This document shows, piece by piece, positions 39,073 to 47,575 of a stretch of DNA of 64,000 nt. This stretch comes from Nakamurella flava (GTDB lineage: Bacteria > Actinomycetota > Actinomycetes > Mycobacteriales > Nakamurellaceae): NCBI RefSeq assembly GCF_005298075.1, contig NZ_SZZH01000001.1, forward strand, positions 2,356,001 through 2,420,000, given 5' to 3'. The position numbers were made by a program, and so were the translations under genes. The number at the start of each line of letters is the position of its first letter. Position 1 is the stretch's first letter. The notes beneath the pieces were generated by a model. The model ran no database searches and was not told where the DNA came from. It saw nothing but the letters and a program-made list of their open reading frames with translations.

Positions 39073-39540
39073 ATGACGATGACCCACGACTCCACGGGAT
39101 TCGGTCTGGCCGACGGTTTCGCCCTGGCCGGCGGCAATCTCGCCGAACTCTGGTGGCGGTACGTGGCGGTGGGCGGCCGGGCCGATCGGAACGAGCTGCA
39201 CCGTCGGATGCACGCCGAGGTCACGGTCGACGGCCGGGAACACAATCTGATCGCCCAGGCGCTGAACGAGCTGTTCATGGATCGGCAGATCCCGACCTTC
39301 CCCGTGGCCTACCGGGCGGAAGCGGCCCCGCCCCGCCGGACGTCCCGGCCGTCCACCAGCAGCACACGAGCCCGACACTGGGCGGGCCTGGCCCGGCAAC
39401 GCAGCGCGGAGGCCAATCGCCGTTCGGTCCACCTGCACCTGGTCGCGGCCCAGCTGATGCAGACCAGCGGCCAACTGCAGTTCGCCCGGGCCGCCCGCCA
39501 CCGGGCGGATCAGGCTCTCGCCCGCTCCGGCCCCGGCTGA
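39073..39540 (+). CDS. Hypothetical actinobacterial protein
   Basis: This is a 155-residue soluble protein of unknown function. The first 75 residues look folded (LADGFALAGGNLAELWWRYV, then a basic/acidic helix, AQALNELFMDRQI); a Ser/Thr/Arg-rich linker follows, and the end is a long amphipathic helix rich in Arg, Ala and Gln (RRSVHLHLVAAQLMQTSGQL). It starts with ATG at 39073 after GGGGGGAATG; ATG at 39079 also possible. It is convergent with a CheR-type gene, 16 bases apart. It may belong to the signalling group but there is no proof. Confidence 0.6.
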   Translation: MTMTHDSTGFGLADGFALAGGNLAELWWRYVAVGGRADRNELHRRMHAEVTVDGREHNLIAQALNELFMDRQIPTFPVAYRAEAAPPRRTSRPSTSSTRARHWAGLARQRSAEANRRSVHLHLVAAQLMQTSGQLQFARAARHRADQALARSGPG

Positions 39541-39556
39541 CGGCGTCTGCTTCGTC

Positions 39557-41491
39557 TCACCCGGCGGCGTGCTCGGGCGCCGCCGGGTGCTCCAGCACGA
39601 TCAGGGCGCCGGAGGACCGCTCGTCGCCGTTGACGAGGGCGGTGACCGTCGCGTGCAGGCGGACCGATCGTCCCCGCCGGTTGATCGCGTCGAGCGTGAC
39701 CTCCGCGACGGCGGCGGGATCGGCCAGCACCTCCCGGATCAGGGGCTTGAGACGTTCCGTGGGGAGCCCACTGTCGAGGTTCAGCAGGTGCTGGCCGACG
39801 GTCTCGTGTTCGCGCAACCCCCACAGGTCCTCGGCCTGCCGGTTCCACACCTGCACGACGAACTCCGCGCTGACGACGATGACCGCGGCGCGCAGACTGC
39901 CGAGGACCGACTCCATGAAGTCGTTGAGGGTGCCGATCTGACCGGTGCGTTCGCGCAGCTCCTCGTTGGTCGACTGGAGCTCGTCGTTCATCGACTGCAG
40001 CTCCTCGTTCATGGTCTCGAGCTCCTCGTTGGTCGACTGCAACTCCTCGTTGGTGGTCTCGAGTTCCTCGACCGTCGACTGCAGCTCCTCGTTGGTGGTC
40101 TCGAGTTCCTCGTTGGTCGACTGCAGTTCCTCGTACGCGGTCTCCAGCTGCCGGTTGGCGGCCTCGAGTTCGTCCTGGAGCCGGCGGAAACGGGAGACGT
40201 CGTTCAGCATGATCGCCGTACCCAGCAGGCGTCCCCGGGGGTCGGTCAACGGGACCACCTGGATGTCGAGGATGAGGGTCTCGCTGGCCGAGCGATGCCA
40301 CTCGACATCCCGCAGCCAGATGGTGGTCCGATTGTCCCGGGCGGCCGAGACCTGCGATCGCAGTTCCGCCGGTCGGTAGGACACCTCGAGATCCTGGAAC
40401 AGGCGGCCGATGTCGCGCTCGCCGAGCGCGAGCAGGGTCCCGGCCCGGTTGTTCACCAGCGCCAGCCGGTCCTGCGGGTCGATCACCAGCTGGGCGACCG
40501 GGCTGGCCAGGAACGCCTCGGTCCGCAGACCGATCAGCTGCGTATCGCTGTCGGACCGCCGCTCCCCACCGCCGGCTCCGGTGGGCGCGCCCGCGGCGCG
40601 ACCGGTATCGGCCCGGACCAGGCGGCGGAAGAACCGCCGCTTGAGGTCGATGGGTTCGAAGACCGACGTGTGGTTCAGCAGCATCTCGGCCTTGCCGAGG
40701 AACAGCACCCCGTCCGGCTTGAGGGCGAACCCGAGCCGGGACACGATGCGCGACTGGGTCTCGGCGTTGAAGTACATCAGCGCGTTGCGGCAGGCCAGCA
40801 GGTCGATGCGGGAGATGGGCGCGTCCTGCACGAGATCGTTGCGGCCGAAGATGACGTTCCGACGCAGTTCCTTGGCGAAGGCGAAACGTCCACCGACGGG
40901 CTCGAAGTACTTCTCCAGCAATCCCGCCGGCAGGCCCCGCATCTCCCGATCGGGATAGGTCGCCTGCCGGGCGACGGCCAGGGCCTCCTCGTCGACGTCG
41001 GTCGCGTAGATCTTCACGCGCTGCCGGAAGTCGTTGATGCCCATGGCTTCCGCGAACACCATCGCCAGGCTGTACGCCTCCTGCCCGGTGGCGCAGCCGG
41101 CACTCCAGACCCGGATGGGCCGCCCCTCCGACCCGGCGAGCAGGGCCGGAACGATGTCGCCGATCAGCTGGGCCCAGGCGTCCTCGTCCCGGAAGAAGCT
41201 GGTCACGTTGATGAGGATGGTGTTGAACAGCGCGGTGAATTCGTCGGGATGGACCTGCAGGTAGTCGTGGTACTCGTCGAACGTGGGCACGCCGACCTGT
41301 TGCATCTGGTGCCGCACCCGCCGGGTCAGGCTGGCCCGCTTGTACCCGGTGAAGTCGAACGCCCGGCTCTCCTTCAGGAAATCCAGCAGACGCTCGAAGC
41401 TCTCGTCGACCTCACCGTCGGCCGACGTGTCCGGGTGGGCCGGGCCGCGCGTCGCCCGGCGGCCCTCGTCCTGTGGCGAACCCTCGGTCAT
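39557..41491 (-). CDS. cheR: CheR-type methyltransferase with long coiled coil and PAS domains
   Basis: This is a 644-residue protein. The N-terminal 280 residues form a CheR-type SAM-dependent methyltransferase: KRASLTRRVRHQMQQVGV at the start, RVWSAGCATGQEAYSLAMVF as the SAM loop, ISRIDLLACRNALMYF later. Two PAS-like regions follow (about 330-440 and 530-640), joined by a striking coiled coil of nine heptads between (39944-40132). It overlaps the CheB-type gene by four bases. No CheA, CheW or receptor genes are near, so this is probably a stress or light-type signalling unit rather than chemotaxis. The output is unknown. Confidence 0.85.
   Translation of the reverse strand: MTEGSPQDEGRRATRGPAHPDTSADGEVDESFERLLDFLKESRAFDFTGYKRASLTRRVRHQMQQVGVPTFDEYHDYLQVHPDEFTALFNTILINVTSFFRDEDAWAQLIGDIVPALLAGSEGRPIRVWSAGCATGQEAYSLAMVFAEAMGINDFRQRVKIYATDVDEEALAVARQATYPDREMRGLPAGLLEKYFEPVGGRFAFAKELRRNVIFGRNDLVQDAPISRIDLLACRNALMYFNAETQSRIVSRLGFALKPDGVLFLGKAEMLLNHTSVFEPIDLKRRFFRRLVRADTGRAAGAPTGAGGGERRSDSDTQLIGLRTEAFLASPVAQLVIDPQDRLALVNNRAGTLLALGERDIGRLFQDLEVSYRPAELRSQVSAARDNRTTIWLRDVEWHRSASETLILDIQVVPLTDPRGRLLGTAIMLNDVSRFRRLQDELEAANRQLETAYEELQSTNEELETTNEELQSTVEELETTNEELQSTNEELETMNEELQSMNDELQSTNEELRERTGQIGTLNDFMESVLGSLRAAVIVVSAEFVVQVWNRQAEDLWGLREHETVGQHLLNLDSGLPTERLKPLIREVLADPAAVAEVTLDAINRRGRSVRLHATVTALVNGDERSSGALIVLEHPAAPEHAAG
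39944..40132 (-). repeat. In-frame 21-bp tandem repeat coding for nine heptads
   Basis: Nine consecutive 21-base units in the CheR-like gene encode alternating EELQSTN and EELETTN heptads with small changes (QSTV, ETMN, QSMN, DELQSTN, ending EELRERT). The DNA units are close copies, so the stretch is prone to slippage that would lengthen or shorten the signalling helix in steps of seven residues. Confidence 0.85.
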
Positions 41492-42522
41492 GGCCCGATC
41501 CGATCACGTCCGGCCCCGTGGGGCGCGGAACCCTCCGGTGCGCCGAGGTGGGCCTGTATCAACGTCCGGATCACGCCGGCGGCATCGGTCGCCTCCGCCG
41601 CCTGCTCGGCGAAACGCCCGGCGGTGACGGCGTTCCCCCGCTCGTCGGCCCGGTCGCGCAGGGTGACGGCCAGGGCCGCCTTCTCCTCCAGCACCCGCAG
41701 GGCCATCCAGAGGGCCCCGTCCAACTGCTCGGCCTGCTGTCCGAGCAGCCCCTCGGCCGACCAGGCGTGGCCGACCCGGCAGCGGTAGCGGACCAGCGTC
41801 GCGTCGGGTACCTCCCACAGGACCCCGCTGCAGTCCGGGCACGAGTAGCCCGACGGAGCACCTGATCCGCTGACCTCGGCGCGCGCGTCGTCGTCCATCA
41901 GGGCCACGTCCGCCTCCTCGTCCACCCGCCGCGCGACGACCGGGTCCTGGTCGCCGATGTCCTCCAGGCACAGACGCTGCAGCAGGGCGGGGATCTCGGC
42001 CGCCGGGAGGACGTGGTCGACCGGGACGCCGGCGAGGGCGTTGCTCGGCATGCCCTCGTACAGCGCGTCGGCCGGGTCCTGGACGACCGCGACCCCACCG
42101 CGCCCGACCACCGCGGTCAGGCCGGCCGTCCCGTCGTCGAGGGCCCCGGAGAGCACCACCCCGATCACCCGGGCCCCCCGGGCCCGCGCCGCCGTCCGGA
42201 ACAGCACGTCGGCGGCCGGGCGCAGCCCGTTCTCGCGGGGTCCGCGGGTCAACGTGACGTGCCCGTCCAGCACGACCAGATGGTGATCGGGCGCAGCGAC
42301 CCAGATGACCGATCGACCCAACGGCTCGTGGTCGGCCGGGTGGCGGGCCGGCAGGGCCCCGGACCGGGACAGGATGTGCGGCAGCACGCCGGCCCCATTG
42401 GCGGGGGTGTGCAGCACCACCAGAACGGCGGCGGGCAGGTCGGCCGGCAGACCCCCGACCACCGTGCTCAGGGCCTCGACACCGCCGGCGGAGGCCCCGA
42501 TCACGATCACGTCGCGGTGCAC
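41488..42522 (-). CDS. cheB: CheB-type methylesterase without receiver domain
   Basis: This is a 344-residue protein. The N-terminal 190 residues are a CheB catalytic domain: VIVIGASAGGVEALSTVVGG with the nucleophilic Ser, LVVLHTPANGAGVLPHILSR with the catalytic His (VVLH-T rather than the more usual VVHH), and VIGVVLSGALDDGTAGLTAV with the catalytic Asp. The receiver domain of chemotaxis CheB is absent. The C-terminus carries a YSCPDCSGVLWEV zinc-ribbon-like pair of Cys and a helical domain (DRADERGNAVTAGRFAEQAA). It overlaps the CheR gene, so the pair is co-expressed and likely a free-standing methylation switch. Confidence 0.87.
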   Translation of the reverse strand: MHRDVIVIGASAGGVEALSTVVGGLPADLPAAVLVVLHTPANGAGVLPHILSRSGALPARHPADHEPLGRSVIWVAAPDHHLVVLDGHVTLTRGPRENGLRPAADVLFRTAARARGARVIGVVLSGALDDGTAGLTAVVGRGGVAVVQDPADALYEGMPSNALAGVPVDHVLPAAEIPALLQRLCLEDIGDQDPVVARRVDEEADVALMDDDARAEVSGSGAPSGYSCPDCSGVLWEVPDATLVRYRCRVGHAWSAEGLLGQQAEQLDGALWMALRVLEEKAALAVTLRDRADERGNAVTAGRFAEQAAEATDAAGVIRTLIQAHLGAPEGSAPHGAGRDRIGP

Positions 42523-42547
42523 GGGCCCACCTCCCGACCGGGTCGCC

Positions 42548-43357
42548 TCAGGACAGTTCCCCGGCGGCGATGAGGTGTTCGGCCACGTCCCGCAGGCTGC
42601 TCCGGGTGGCGGCCGACCGGTCGACGAGCAGGGCCAGCGCCCGGTCCGGAGACAGCTGCAGACGCTCCATCAGAATGCCCTTCGCCTGCCCGATGACGTC
42701 CCGGGTGCGGGCGGTCGAGCGGAAGTTGCGGTGGACCGCCTCGCTGTCCAGGGCGATACCGGCGTACAGGCCGAGCAGCCGGGCGATGCGGTCGCTGTCG
42801 ACCGAGAAGGCAGCGGGCCGGTCGGCATAGACGCTGAGGACCCCCATCGGCCGGGTCTGGTGGCCCAGCCGGTGGCAGAGAGCGGCCCCCGCTCCCAGTT
42901 GACGGGCCAGCGGAGCAAAGCGTGGCCAGCGACGGTCGGCGACGAGATCACAGGAGTGCACGACCGCCCCGGGGGTCGCCGGGATGGTGATGACGGGCCC
43001 GTCGTCGGTGTCCTGCTGAGCCTGATCGATCAGCCGGGCCACCCGATCCGTCCAGGCCCGGGTGACCAGTCCGGACTCGTCGGCGACGGTGATGGTCGCC
43101 CACCGGGCTCCCTCGATCTCGGCGACCGCCGTCTGCACGATGCGTTCGAGGTGCCCGGTGGGTCGCAGGTCGAACTCTTCGACCAACCGGTGCAGGCCGG
43201 ACATGCCCTGGGGTTCGACGAGGGCCAGGGTTCCGTGGTCGCCCCCGGTCGGGGGCGGGGTGGCGACAGTGCGATGTCGGATGAGGGCGCCGTGATCGGC
43301 GCGGGTCTCGTCGGCCACGACCGCTGACCTCCGGGGGGAAAGGACCGTACGTCGCAT
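42548..43357 (-). CDS. GAF-ANTAR RNA-binding antiterminator
   Basis: This is a 269-residue regulator. A GAF sensor domain covers about residues 60-200 (LERIVQTAVAEIEGARWATI to GLYAGIALDSEAV) and is followed by an ANTAR domain (TRDVIGQAKGILMERLQLSP onward, ending SSLRDVAEHLIAAGEL), which binds twin RNA hairpins to prevent termination. The 26-base gap to cheB suggests the three genes form one unit. The start could be ATG 43357 or a later GTG near 43318; the N-terminal 40 residues look disordered. Confidence 0.85.
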   Translation of the reverse strand: MRRTVLSPRRSAVVADETRADHGALIRHRTVATPPPTGGDHGTLALVEPQGMSGLHRLVEEFDLRPTGHLERIVQTAVAEIEGARWATITVADESGLVTRAWTDRVARLIDQAQQDTDDGPVITIPATPGAVVHSCDLVADRRWPRFAPLARQLGAGAALCHRLGHQTRPMGVLSVYADRPAAFSVDSDRIARLLGLYAGIALDSEAVHRNFRSTARTRDVIGQAKGILMERLQLSPDRALALLVDRSAATRSSLRDVAEHLIAAGELS

Positions 43358-43450
43358 CGAGTTGAACGTGTACGGATCCGTCCCGAATCTTGCCCCTTCG
43401 ACCGGTTTTTGACCAGTGGCCGACCGGCTGCAGCCCGTGACCCGGGGGGG

Positions 43451-44353
43451 TCAGCCCACCAGGCTGCGGACGTAGTCGGCGCTGGTCCGGACGTCGCGAA
43501 CCGGCCCCTCGTCGGCCGGCTCGGCGTGCAGGATCGTGTCCTGCTCCAGGACGTACCAGCCGTCGTATCCGCGACCGCGCAGCGTCGTCACGATGCTGGC
43601 GATGTCCACGTCACCGGTGCCGAGCGGGCGGTACATGCCCTTGGCCACGGCCTCGGTATAGGTCAGGCGGCCGCCGCGGACCTGGGCGGCCAGCGTGTCG
43701 TCGACGTCCTTGAGGTGGGTGTGCGCGATGCGCTCCGGCGCCTGCCGGGTCAGCTCGGCCGGGTCGGTGCCGCCGATGAGCAGGTGCCCGGTGTCCAGGC
43801 ACAGCGAGATCTGCGAGCCGGCCAGCACGCGCTCGACCTCGGGTCCGTTCTCGATCATGGTGCCGACGTGCGGGTGCAGCACGGCCTTGACGCCGACCTC
43901 GGCCGCACGGGCGGAGATCCGGTCGAGGTTGCCCAACAGCAGCTTCCAGCCCTGCTCGTCCAGCTCGGGCCGGCTGTCGTACCCGACCTGGCCGGAATCG
44001 GCCGAGAGCACCAGGGTGTGGGCGTCGGCGGCGGCGAAAGCGGTGAGCACGCGCTCGATCTCCGGCATCGGGTCGACGTCCGGCCGGTACATGACCACGG
44101 GGGTGAAACCGCCGACGGCGGTCAGGTGGTGGTCGGCCAGCACGGTGGCCATCTGCTGCGGGTCGGCCGGCAGGAAGCCGTCCGGGCCGAGTTCGGTCGC
44201 GGCCAGGCCGACGTCACGCATCTCGGCCAGCACCCGCTCGGGGGTGAGCTGGTAGCCCCACCCGGGCACCTCGCACACACCCCAGGAGATGGGGGCCCCC
44301 GCGATGCGGTTGGCCCCGGAGGGCGATGACGACGGCGTCGTTGCGGCGGTCAT
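43451..44353 (-). CDS. Sugar phosphate isomerase/epimerase, IolE-like
   Basis: This is a 300-residue TIM-barrel enzyme of the xylose-isomerase-like group. APISWGVCEVPGWG near the start, GLAATELGPDGFLP, and the metal-site regions HPHVGTMIENGPEVERVL, LCLDTGHLLIGGTDP and HTHLKDVD resemble inosose dehydratase IolE. No other inositol genes are adjacent, and the sugar ABC/PfkB operon lies 13 kb away. So it may be an orphan inositol enzyme or act on a related keto-sugar. Confidence 0.8.
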   Translation of the reverse strand: MTAATTPSSSPSGANRIAGAPISWGVCEVPGWGYQLTPERVLAEMRDVGLAATELGPDGFLPADPQQMATVLADHHLTAVGGFTPVVMYRPDVDPMPEIERVLTAFAAADAHTLVLSADSGQVGYDSRPELDEQGWKLLLGNLDRISARAAEVGVKAVLHPHVGTMIENGPEVERVLAGSQISLCLDTGHLLIGGTDPAELTRQAPERIAHTHLKDVDDTLAAQVRGGRLTYTEAVAKGMYRPLGTGDVDIASIVTTLRGRGYDGWYVLEQDTILHAEPADEGPVRDVRTSADYVRSLVG

Positions 44354-44460
44354 GAGGCATCCCGGAGGCTCGTGCGAACGGACGCTGATACGTCCTGATG
44401 TCGGGACAAACCTTAACCGGGCCGGTGGGTCGGCGCGACCGGTGAGGGCAAAATGAGGCC

Positions 44461-45675
44461 ATGCGTACCGTCGCCGAGCACGCCTCGGCTCTCGCCGCTC
44501 TCGTCGGTCCGACCCCGGTGGTCGCGACTCCGCTCAACGAGGCCCTCGGGCTCGTCCTGGGCCGCGACCTCATCGCCCCCGTCGATCTGCCGCCGTTCGA
44601 CAACTCGGCCATGGACGGCTACGTCGGCCGTGCCGCCGACCTGCCGGCGGACGGCACCTTCCCGCTGACCCTGCCGGTGAGCCACGACATTCCGGCGGGA
44701 CGCTCCGACGGTCGCCCGCTGGCCGCCGGCACGCTCGCCCGCATCATGACCGGCGCCCCGCTGCCGCCGGGCGGCGAGGTCATCGTCCCGGTGGAACGCA
44801 CCGACGGGGGCGTCGACCGCGTCCGCATCGACGGGGCCCCCGCCCCGGGTGTGCACGTGCGCCGCCGCGGCGAGGACCTGACCGCCGGCACCGTCGCCCT
44901 CGCCGCCGGTACCGTGATGGGCCCGACCCAGATCGGGCTGGCCGCCGCGCTGGGCCTGGCCACCGTCGACGTCCGGCGCCCCCTGCGGGTCACCGTGCTG
45001 TCCACCGGCTCCGAGCTGATGCCCCCCGGGAGCGCTCTGGAGCCCGGTCAGATCTACGAGTCGAACTCCCCGATGCTCGCCGCGGCCCTGCGGGCCGTCG
45101 GGGCCCAGGTCCGCATCGAACACTTCGTCGCCGACGACGTCCCCGCCCTGCTGGCGGCCCTGGAGCAGGCCGCCACCGGCGCCGATCTGCTGCTGACCTC
45201 CGGCGGGGTGTCGGCCGGCGCCTACGAGGTGGTCAAGGATGCGCTGACCGGCCCGGGCGGGGCGGACGGCGCTCCGGCCGTCGACTTCGTCAAGGTGGCC
45301 ATGCAGCCCGGGATGCCCCAGGGCGCAGGGCGTTTCGCCGGCGTTCCCCTCGTCACCCTGCCCGGCAACCCGGTCAGTTCCTACGTGTCGTTCGAGGTCT
45401 TCCTGCGACCGCTCGTCCGGGCCGCGATGGGCCACCCCGACGTCATGCGGCCGGTACTGCGGGTGCCGCTGGCCGACGCGATCAGCTCACCGGCCGGTAA
45501 GCGGCAGTTCCGCCGCGGGCATCTGGACACCGAGGCCGGAACGGTCTCCGCCTGGGGTGGTCCCGGTTCCCACCTGCTGTCCTGGCTGGCCGGCGCGGAC
45601 AGCATGATCGTCGTCGACGAGGACGCCACGAGTCTGCAGCCCGGCGACGAGGTCGAGGTCTGGCTGCTCGACTAG
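44461..45675 (+). CDS. moeA: Molybdopterin molybdotransferase MoeA
   Basis: This 404-residue enzyme inserts molybdate into adenylated molybdopterin to complete the molybdenum cofactor. LPPFDNSAMDGYVGRA is the conserved MoeA N-terminal motif; ARIMTGAPLPPGGEVIVPVE and ESNSPMLAAALRAVGA are characteristic; LLTSGGVSAGAYEVVKDAL holds the SGGVS motif shared with MogA; TLPGNPVSSYVSFEVFLRPL is also intact. It is monocistronic, ending in a strong hairpin at 45677-45709. No other moa/moe genes are in the window. Confidence 0.95.
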   Translation: MRTVAEHASALAALVGPTPVVATPLNEALGLVLGRDLIAPVDLPPFDNSAMDGYVGRAADLPADGTFPLTLPVSHDIPAGRSDGRPLAAGTLARIMTGAPLPPGGEVIVPVERTDGGVDRVRIDGAPAPGVHVRRRGEDLTAGTVALAAGTVMGPTQIGLAAALGLATVDVRRPLRVTVLSTGSELMPPGSALEPGQIYESNSPMLAAALRAVGAQVRIEHFVADDVPALLAALEQAATGADLLLTSGGVSAGAYEVVKDALTGPGGADGAPAVDFVKVAMQPGMPQGAGRFAGVPLVTLPGNPVSSYVSFEVFLRPLVRAAMGHPDVMRPVLRVPLADAISSPAGKRQFRRGHLDTEAGTVSAWGGPGSHLLSWLAGADSMIVVDEDATSLQPGDEVEVWLLD

Positions 45676-45676
45676 A

Positions 45677-45709
45677 GAGCCTGTCTCGCAAAAGCGGCGA
45701 GACAGGCTC
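45677..45709 (+). terminator. moeA terminator hairpin
   Basis: Arms 45677-45689 (GAGCCTGTCTCGC) and 45697-45709 are exact reverse complements over 13 bp, loop of seven. The stem begins one base after the moeA stop. No U-run follows, but the stability and place make it a likely terminator. From here to the next start at 45921 I see only a ribosome site and no other element. Confidence 0.7.
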
Positions 45710-45920
45710 ACCTGTGCCTTCTGGCGCCCTCGCAAGCTCGGGCGGCCGCCCCGTCCACCGGGACAGGTGCCGCCCTGCCCGGCCCGGCAGGGCGACCCGG
45801 ACGCCGCGACGGTTGTCCGAACCCGCCTGTCCCCGGCCGCCGTCCCGGTGTTGGCTGAGCAGGGGACGACACGGTGTCGTCGACCGCTCACAGCGCCGGT
45901 CCGGGTGGGAGTGCGAAACG

Positions 45921-46892
45921 ATGGTCGTGACTGCTGACTCGTCCACCGTGACGCGGGCCCGGTTCCGGGTGGAGGACGACCGGATCCCCCGACTGACTCC
46001 CATCGATCCGTTCCGGGCGCTGGTCGACCACCGGTACGACGACGGCCTGGTCGTCGTCATGGCGCGCGACAGCCCGGTGTCGCCCGTCGACACCCGGCTC
46101 GTGCGGACACCGCACTTCGAGGTCTGGCGACATCAGCGGCAGTTGGTGGTGCGCCACTGGGTGTCCCCCGCGGAGGTCGACGACGGCCTGACGAGCGTCA
46201 TCAACGACGAACTCTTCGGGCCCGGGTGGGTGACCGGCAGCGAGATGTTCGAACGCATCTTCACCGGCATCGTGCTGACCTCGGCCCCCACGGCCATCGA
46301 GGCCTGGATGCTGTTCTACCGCAACAGCCTTCGGCGGTACGACGGGGTCCGTGACCCGCGGGCCGGCGAGGTCGGCCGCAACGCCCTGGCCGATTTCGCC
46401 GCCATCCATCGGCACGCCGACGCGCTGGTCCCGCCCGATGCGACCGTGCTGGAGCTGGGGTGCTGCTTCGGTTTCCTGTCCTTGCGTCTGGCCCGCGAGA
46501 CCGGCCGCACGGTCATCGCCTCGGACCTGTCCGCCGGGACCGTGTCCCTGCTGCGAGCCGTGGCCGATCGACTGGACGTGCCGTTGCAGACGCTCGTCGC
46601 CGACGCCGCCCGGATCCCACGTCCGGACGACAGTGTCGACGTGGTCCTCCTGGTCCACCTGCTCGAGCACCTGGAACCGGAGCACTGCCGCCGGGCGATC
46701 GACGAGGCCCTCCGGGTGGCGACCCGCCGGGTCGTCATCGCCGTGCCGTACGAGGACGAACCGACCCCCGCCTTCGGGCACCTGTGGACGCTCGACGAGA
46801 GCGATCTGCGGTCCTGGGGGCAGGCCACCACCGGCTGGAACTGGTCAGTGCATGAACATCTCGGCGGCTGGCTGGTGTTCGACCGGACGTAG
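45921..46892 (+). CDS. mftM: SAM-dependent methyltransferase, candidate mycofactocin methyltransferase MftM
   Basis: This is a 323-residue class I methyltransferase. Motif I is VLELGCCFGFLSLRLA, the acidic loop is IASDLSAG, and VDVVLLVHLLEHLEPEHCRR gives the post-motif region. The N-terminal 150 residues carry no known domain but have HWVSPAEVDDGLTSVINDEL and GPGWVTGSEMFERIFTG. The protein lies at the edge of a mycofactocin locus, next to a two-component system and an alcohol dehydrogenase, the same company kept by mycobacterial MftM, which methylates the mycofactocin glucan. The identification is therefore from length, fold and context, without alignment. ATG at 45921 follows GGGAG. Confidence 0.7.
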   Translation: MVVTADSSTVTRARFRVEDDRIPRLTPIDPFRALVDHRYDDGLVVVMARDSPVSPVDTRLVRTPHFEVWRHQRQLVVRHWVSPAEVDDGLTSVINDELFGPGWVTGSEMFERIFTGIVLTSAPTAIEAWMLFYRNSLRRYDGVRDPRAGEVGRNALADFAAIHRHADALVPPDATVLELGCCFGFLSLRLARETGRTVIASDLSAGTVSLLRAVADRLDVPLQTLVADAARIPRPDDSVDVVLLVHLLEHLEPEHCRRAIDEALRVATRRVVIAVPYEDEPTPAFGHLWTLDESDLRSWGQATTGWNWSVHEHLGGWLVFDRT

Positions 46893-46909
46893 CACCGGGG
46901 ACCGGCAGG

Positions 46910-47575
46910 TCAGATCAACCCCATCTTCCCGGCCAGGTGCACGGCCTCGGAGCGTCGGGAGACCCCGAGCTTGCGCAGGATGTTGCCGACGTGGAACTTC
47001 ACGGTCGTGTCGGAGATGAAGAGCTTGCGGCCGATCTCGACGTTCGACATCCCGCGGGCCATCAGCTCGAGGACCTCCTGCTCCCGGGCGGTCAGTTTGC
47101 TCTCGGTCTCGACCGGGGCCGCATGGATGCCCCGGACCATGGCGGCCGCACTCCGGGCGTCGAAAGCGCTGCCGCCACGGCTGATGTCGCGGATGGCCCG
47201 GATCAGCGCCGAGGTGTCCACATCCTTGACGACGTAACCCCGGGCGCCGTTCTGGATGGCCGCCATCACCAGGTGGTCGTCGATGAACGTGGTCAGCACG
47301 AGCACCCCGAGTCCAGGATGGTCGGCGACGAGGGTCGCGCACAGATCCAGGCCCTCGGTGTCCGAACCGGTCGACAGCTTCAGGTCCAGGACCACGATGG
47401 CCGGCCGGACCTCGTTCACCACCGCCCGGGCCGACTCGATGGACGAGGCCTCGCCGACCACCCGGAAGTCCGGCTCCCGCTCCAGGATCGACCGCAGCCC
47501 GTGCCGGACGATCGCATGGTCGTCGATGAGGACGATGTCGATCGAGTCCGTGCCGGTCGCGACGGTATCGGTCAT
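46910..47575 (-). CDS. NarL/LuxR-type response regulator (MnoR-like)
   Basis: This is a 221-residue response regulator. The receiver has the acid pair IVLIDDH, phosphoacceptor D64 in VVLDLKLS, Thr in VLTTF and Lys in VVKDVD. The C-terminal helix-turn-helix is LTAREQEVLELMARGMSNVE followed by IGRKLFISDTTVKFHVGNIL. It overlaps the partner kinase by four bases. Known relatives (mycobacterial MnoR, Pseudomonas AgmR/ExaE) switch on alcohol dehydrogenases, which fits its neighbours here. Target promoters are probably mno and the alcohol dehydrogenase; no operator is yet assigned. Confidence 0.88.
   Translation of the reverse strand: MTDTVATGTDSIDIVLIDDHAIVRHGLRSILEREPDFRVVGEASSIESARAVVNEVRPAIVVLDLKLSTGSDTEGLDLCATLVADHPGLGVLVLTTFIDDHLVMAAIQNGARGYVVKDVDTSALIRAIRDISRGGSAFDARSAAAMVRGIHAAPVETESKLTAREQEVLELMARGMSNVEIGRKLFISDTTVKFHVGNILRKLGVSRRSEAVHLAGKMGLI

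Noticed and set aside
45676..45920. Hairpin after moeA as a mobile-element end
   Set aside because: The inverted repeat is one 13-bp stem right after a stop codon, with no transposase or matching copy nearby; a terminator is the simpler reading.
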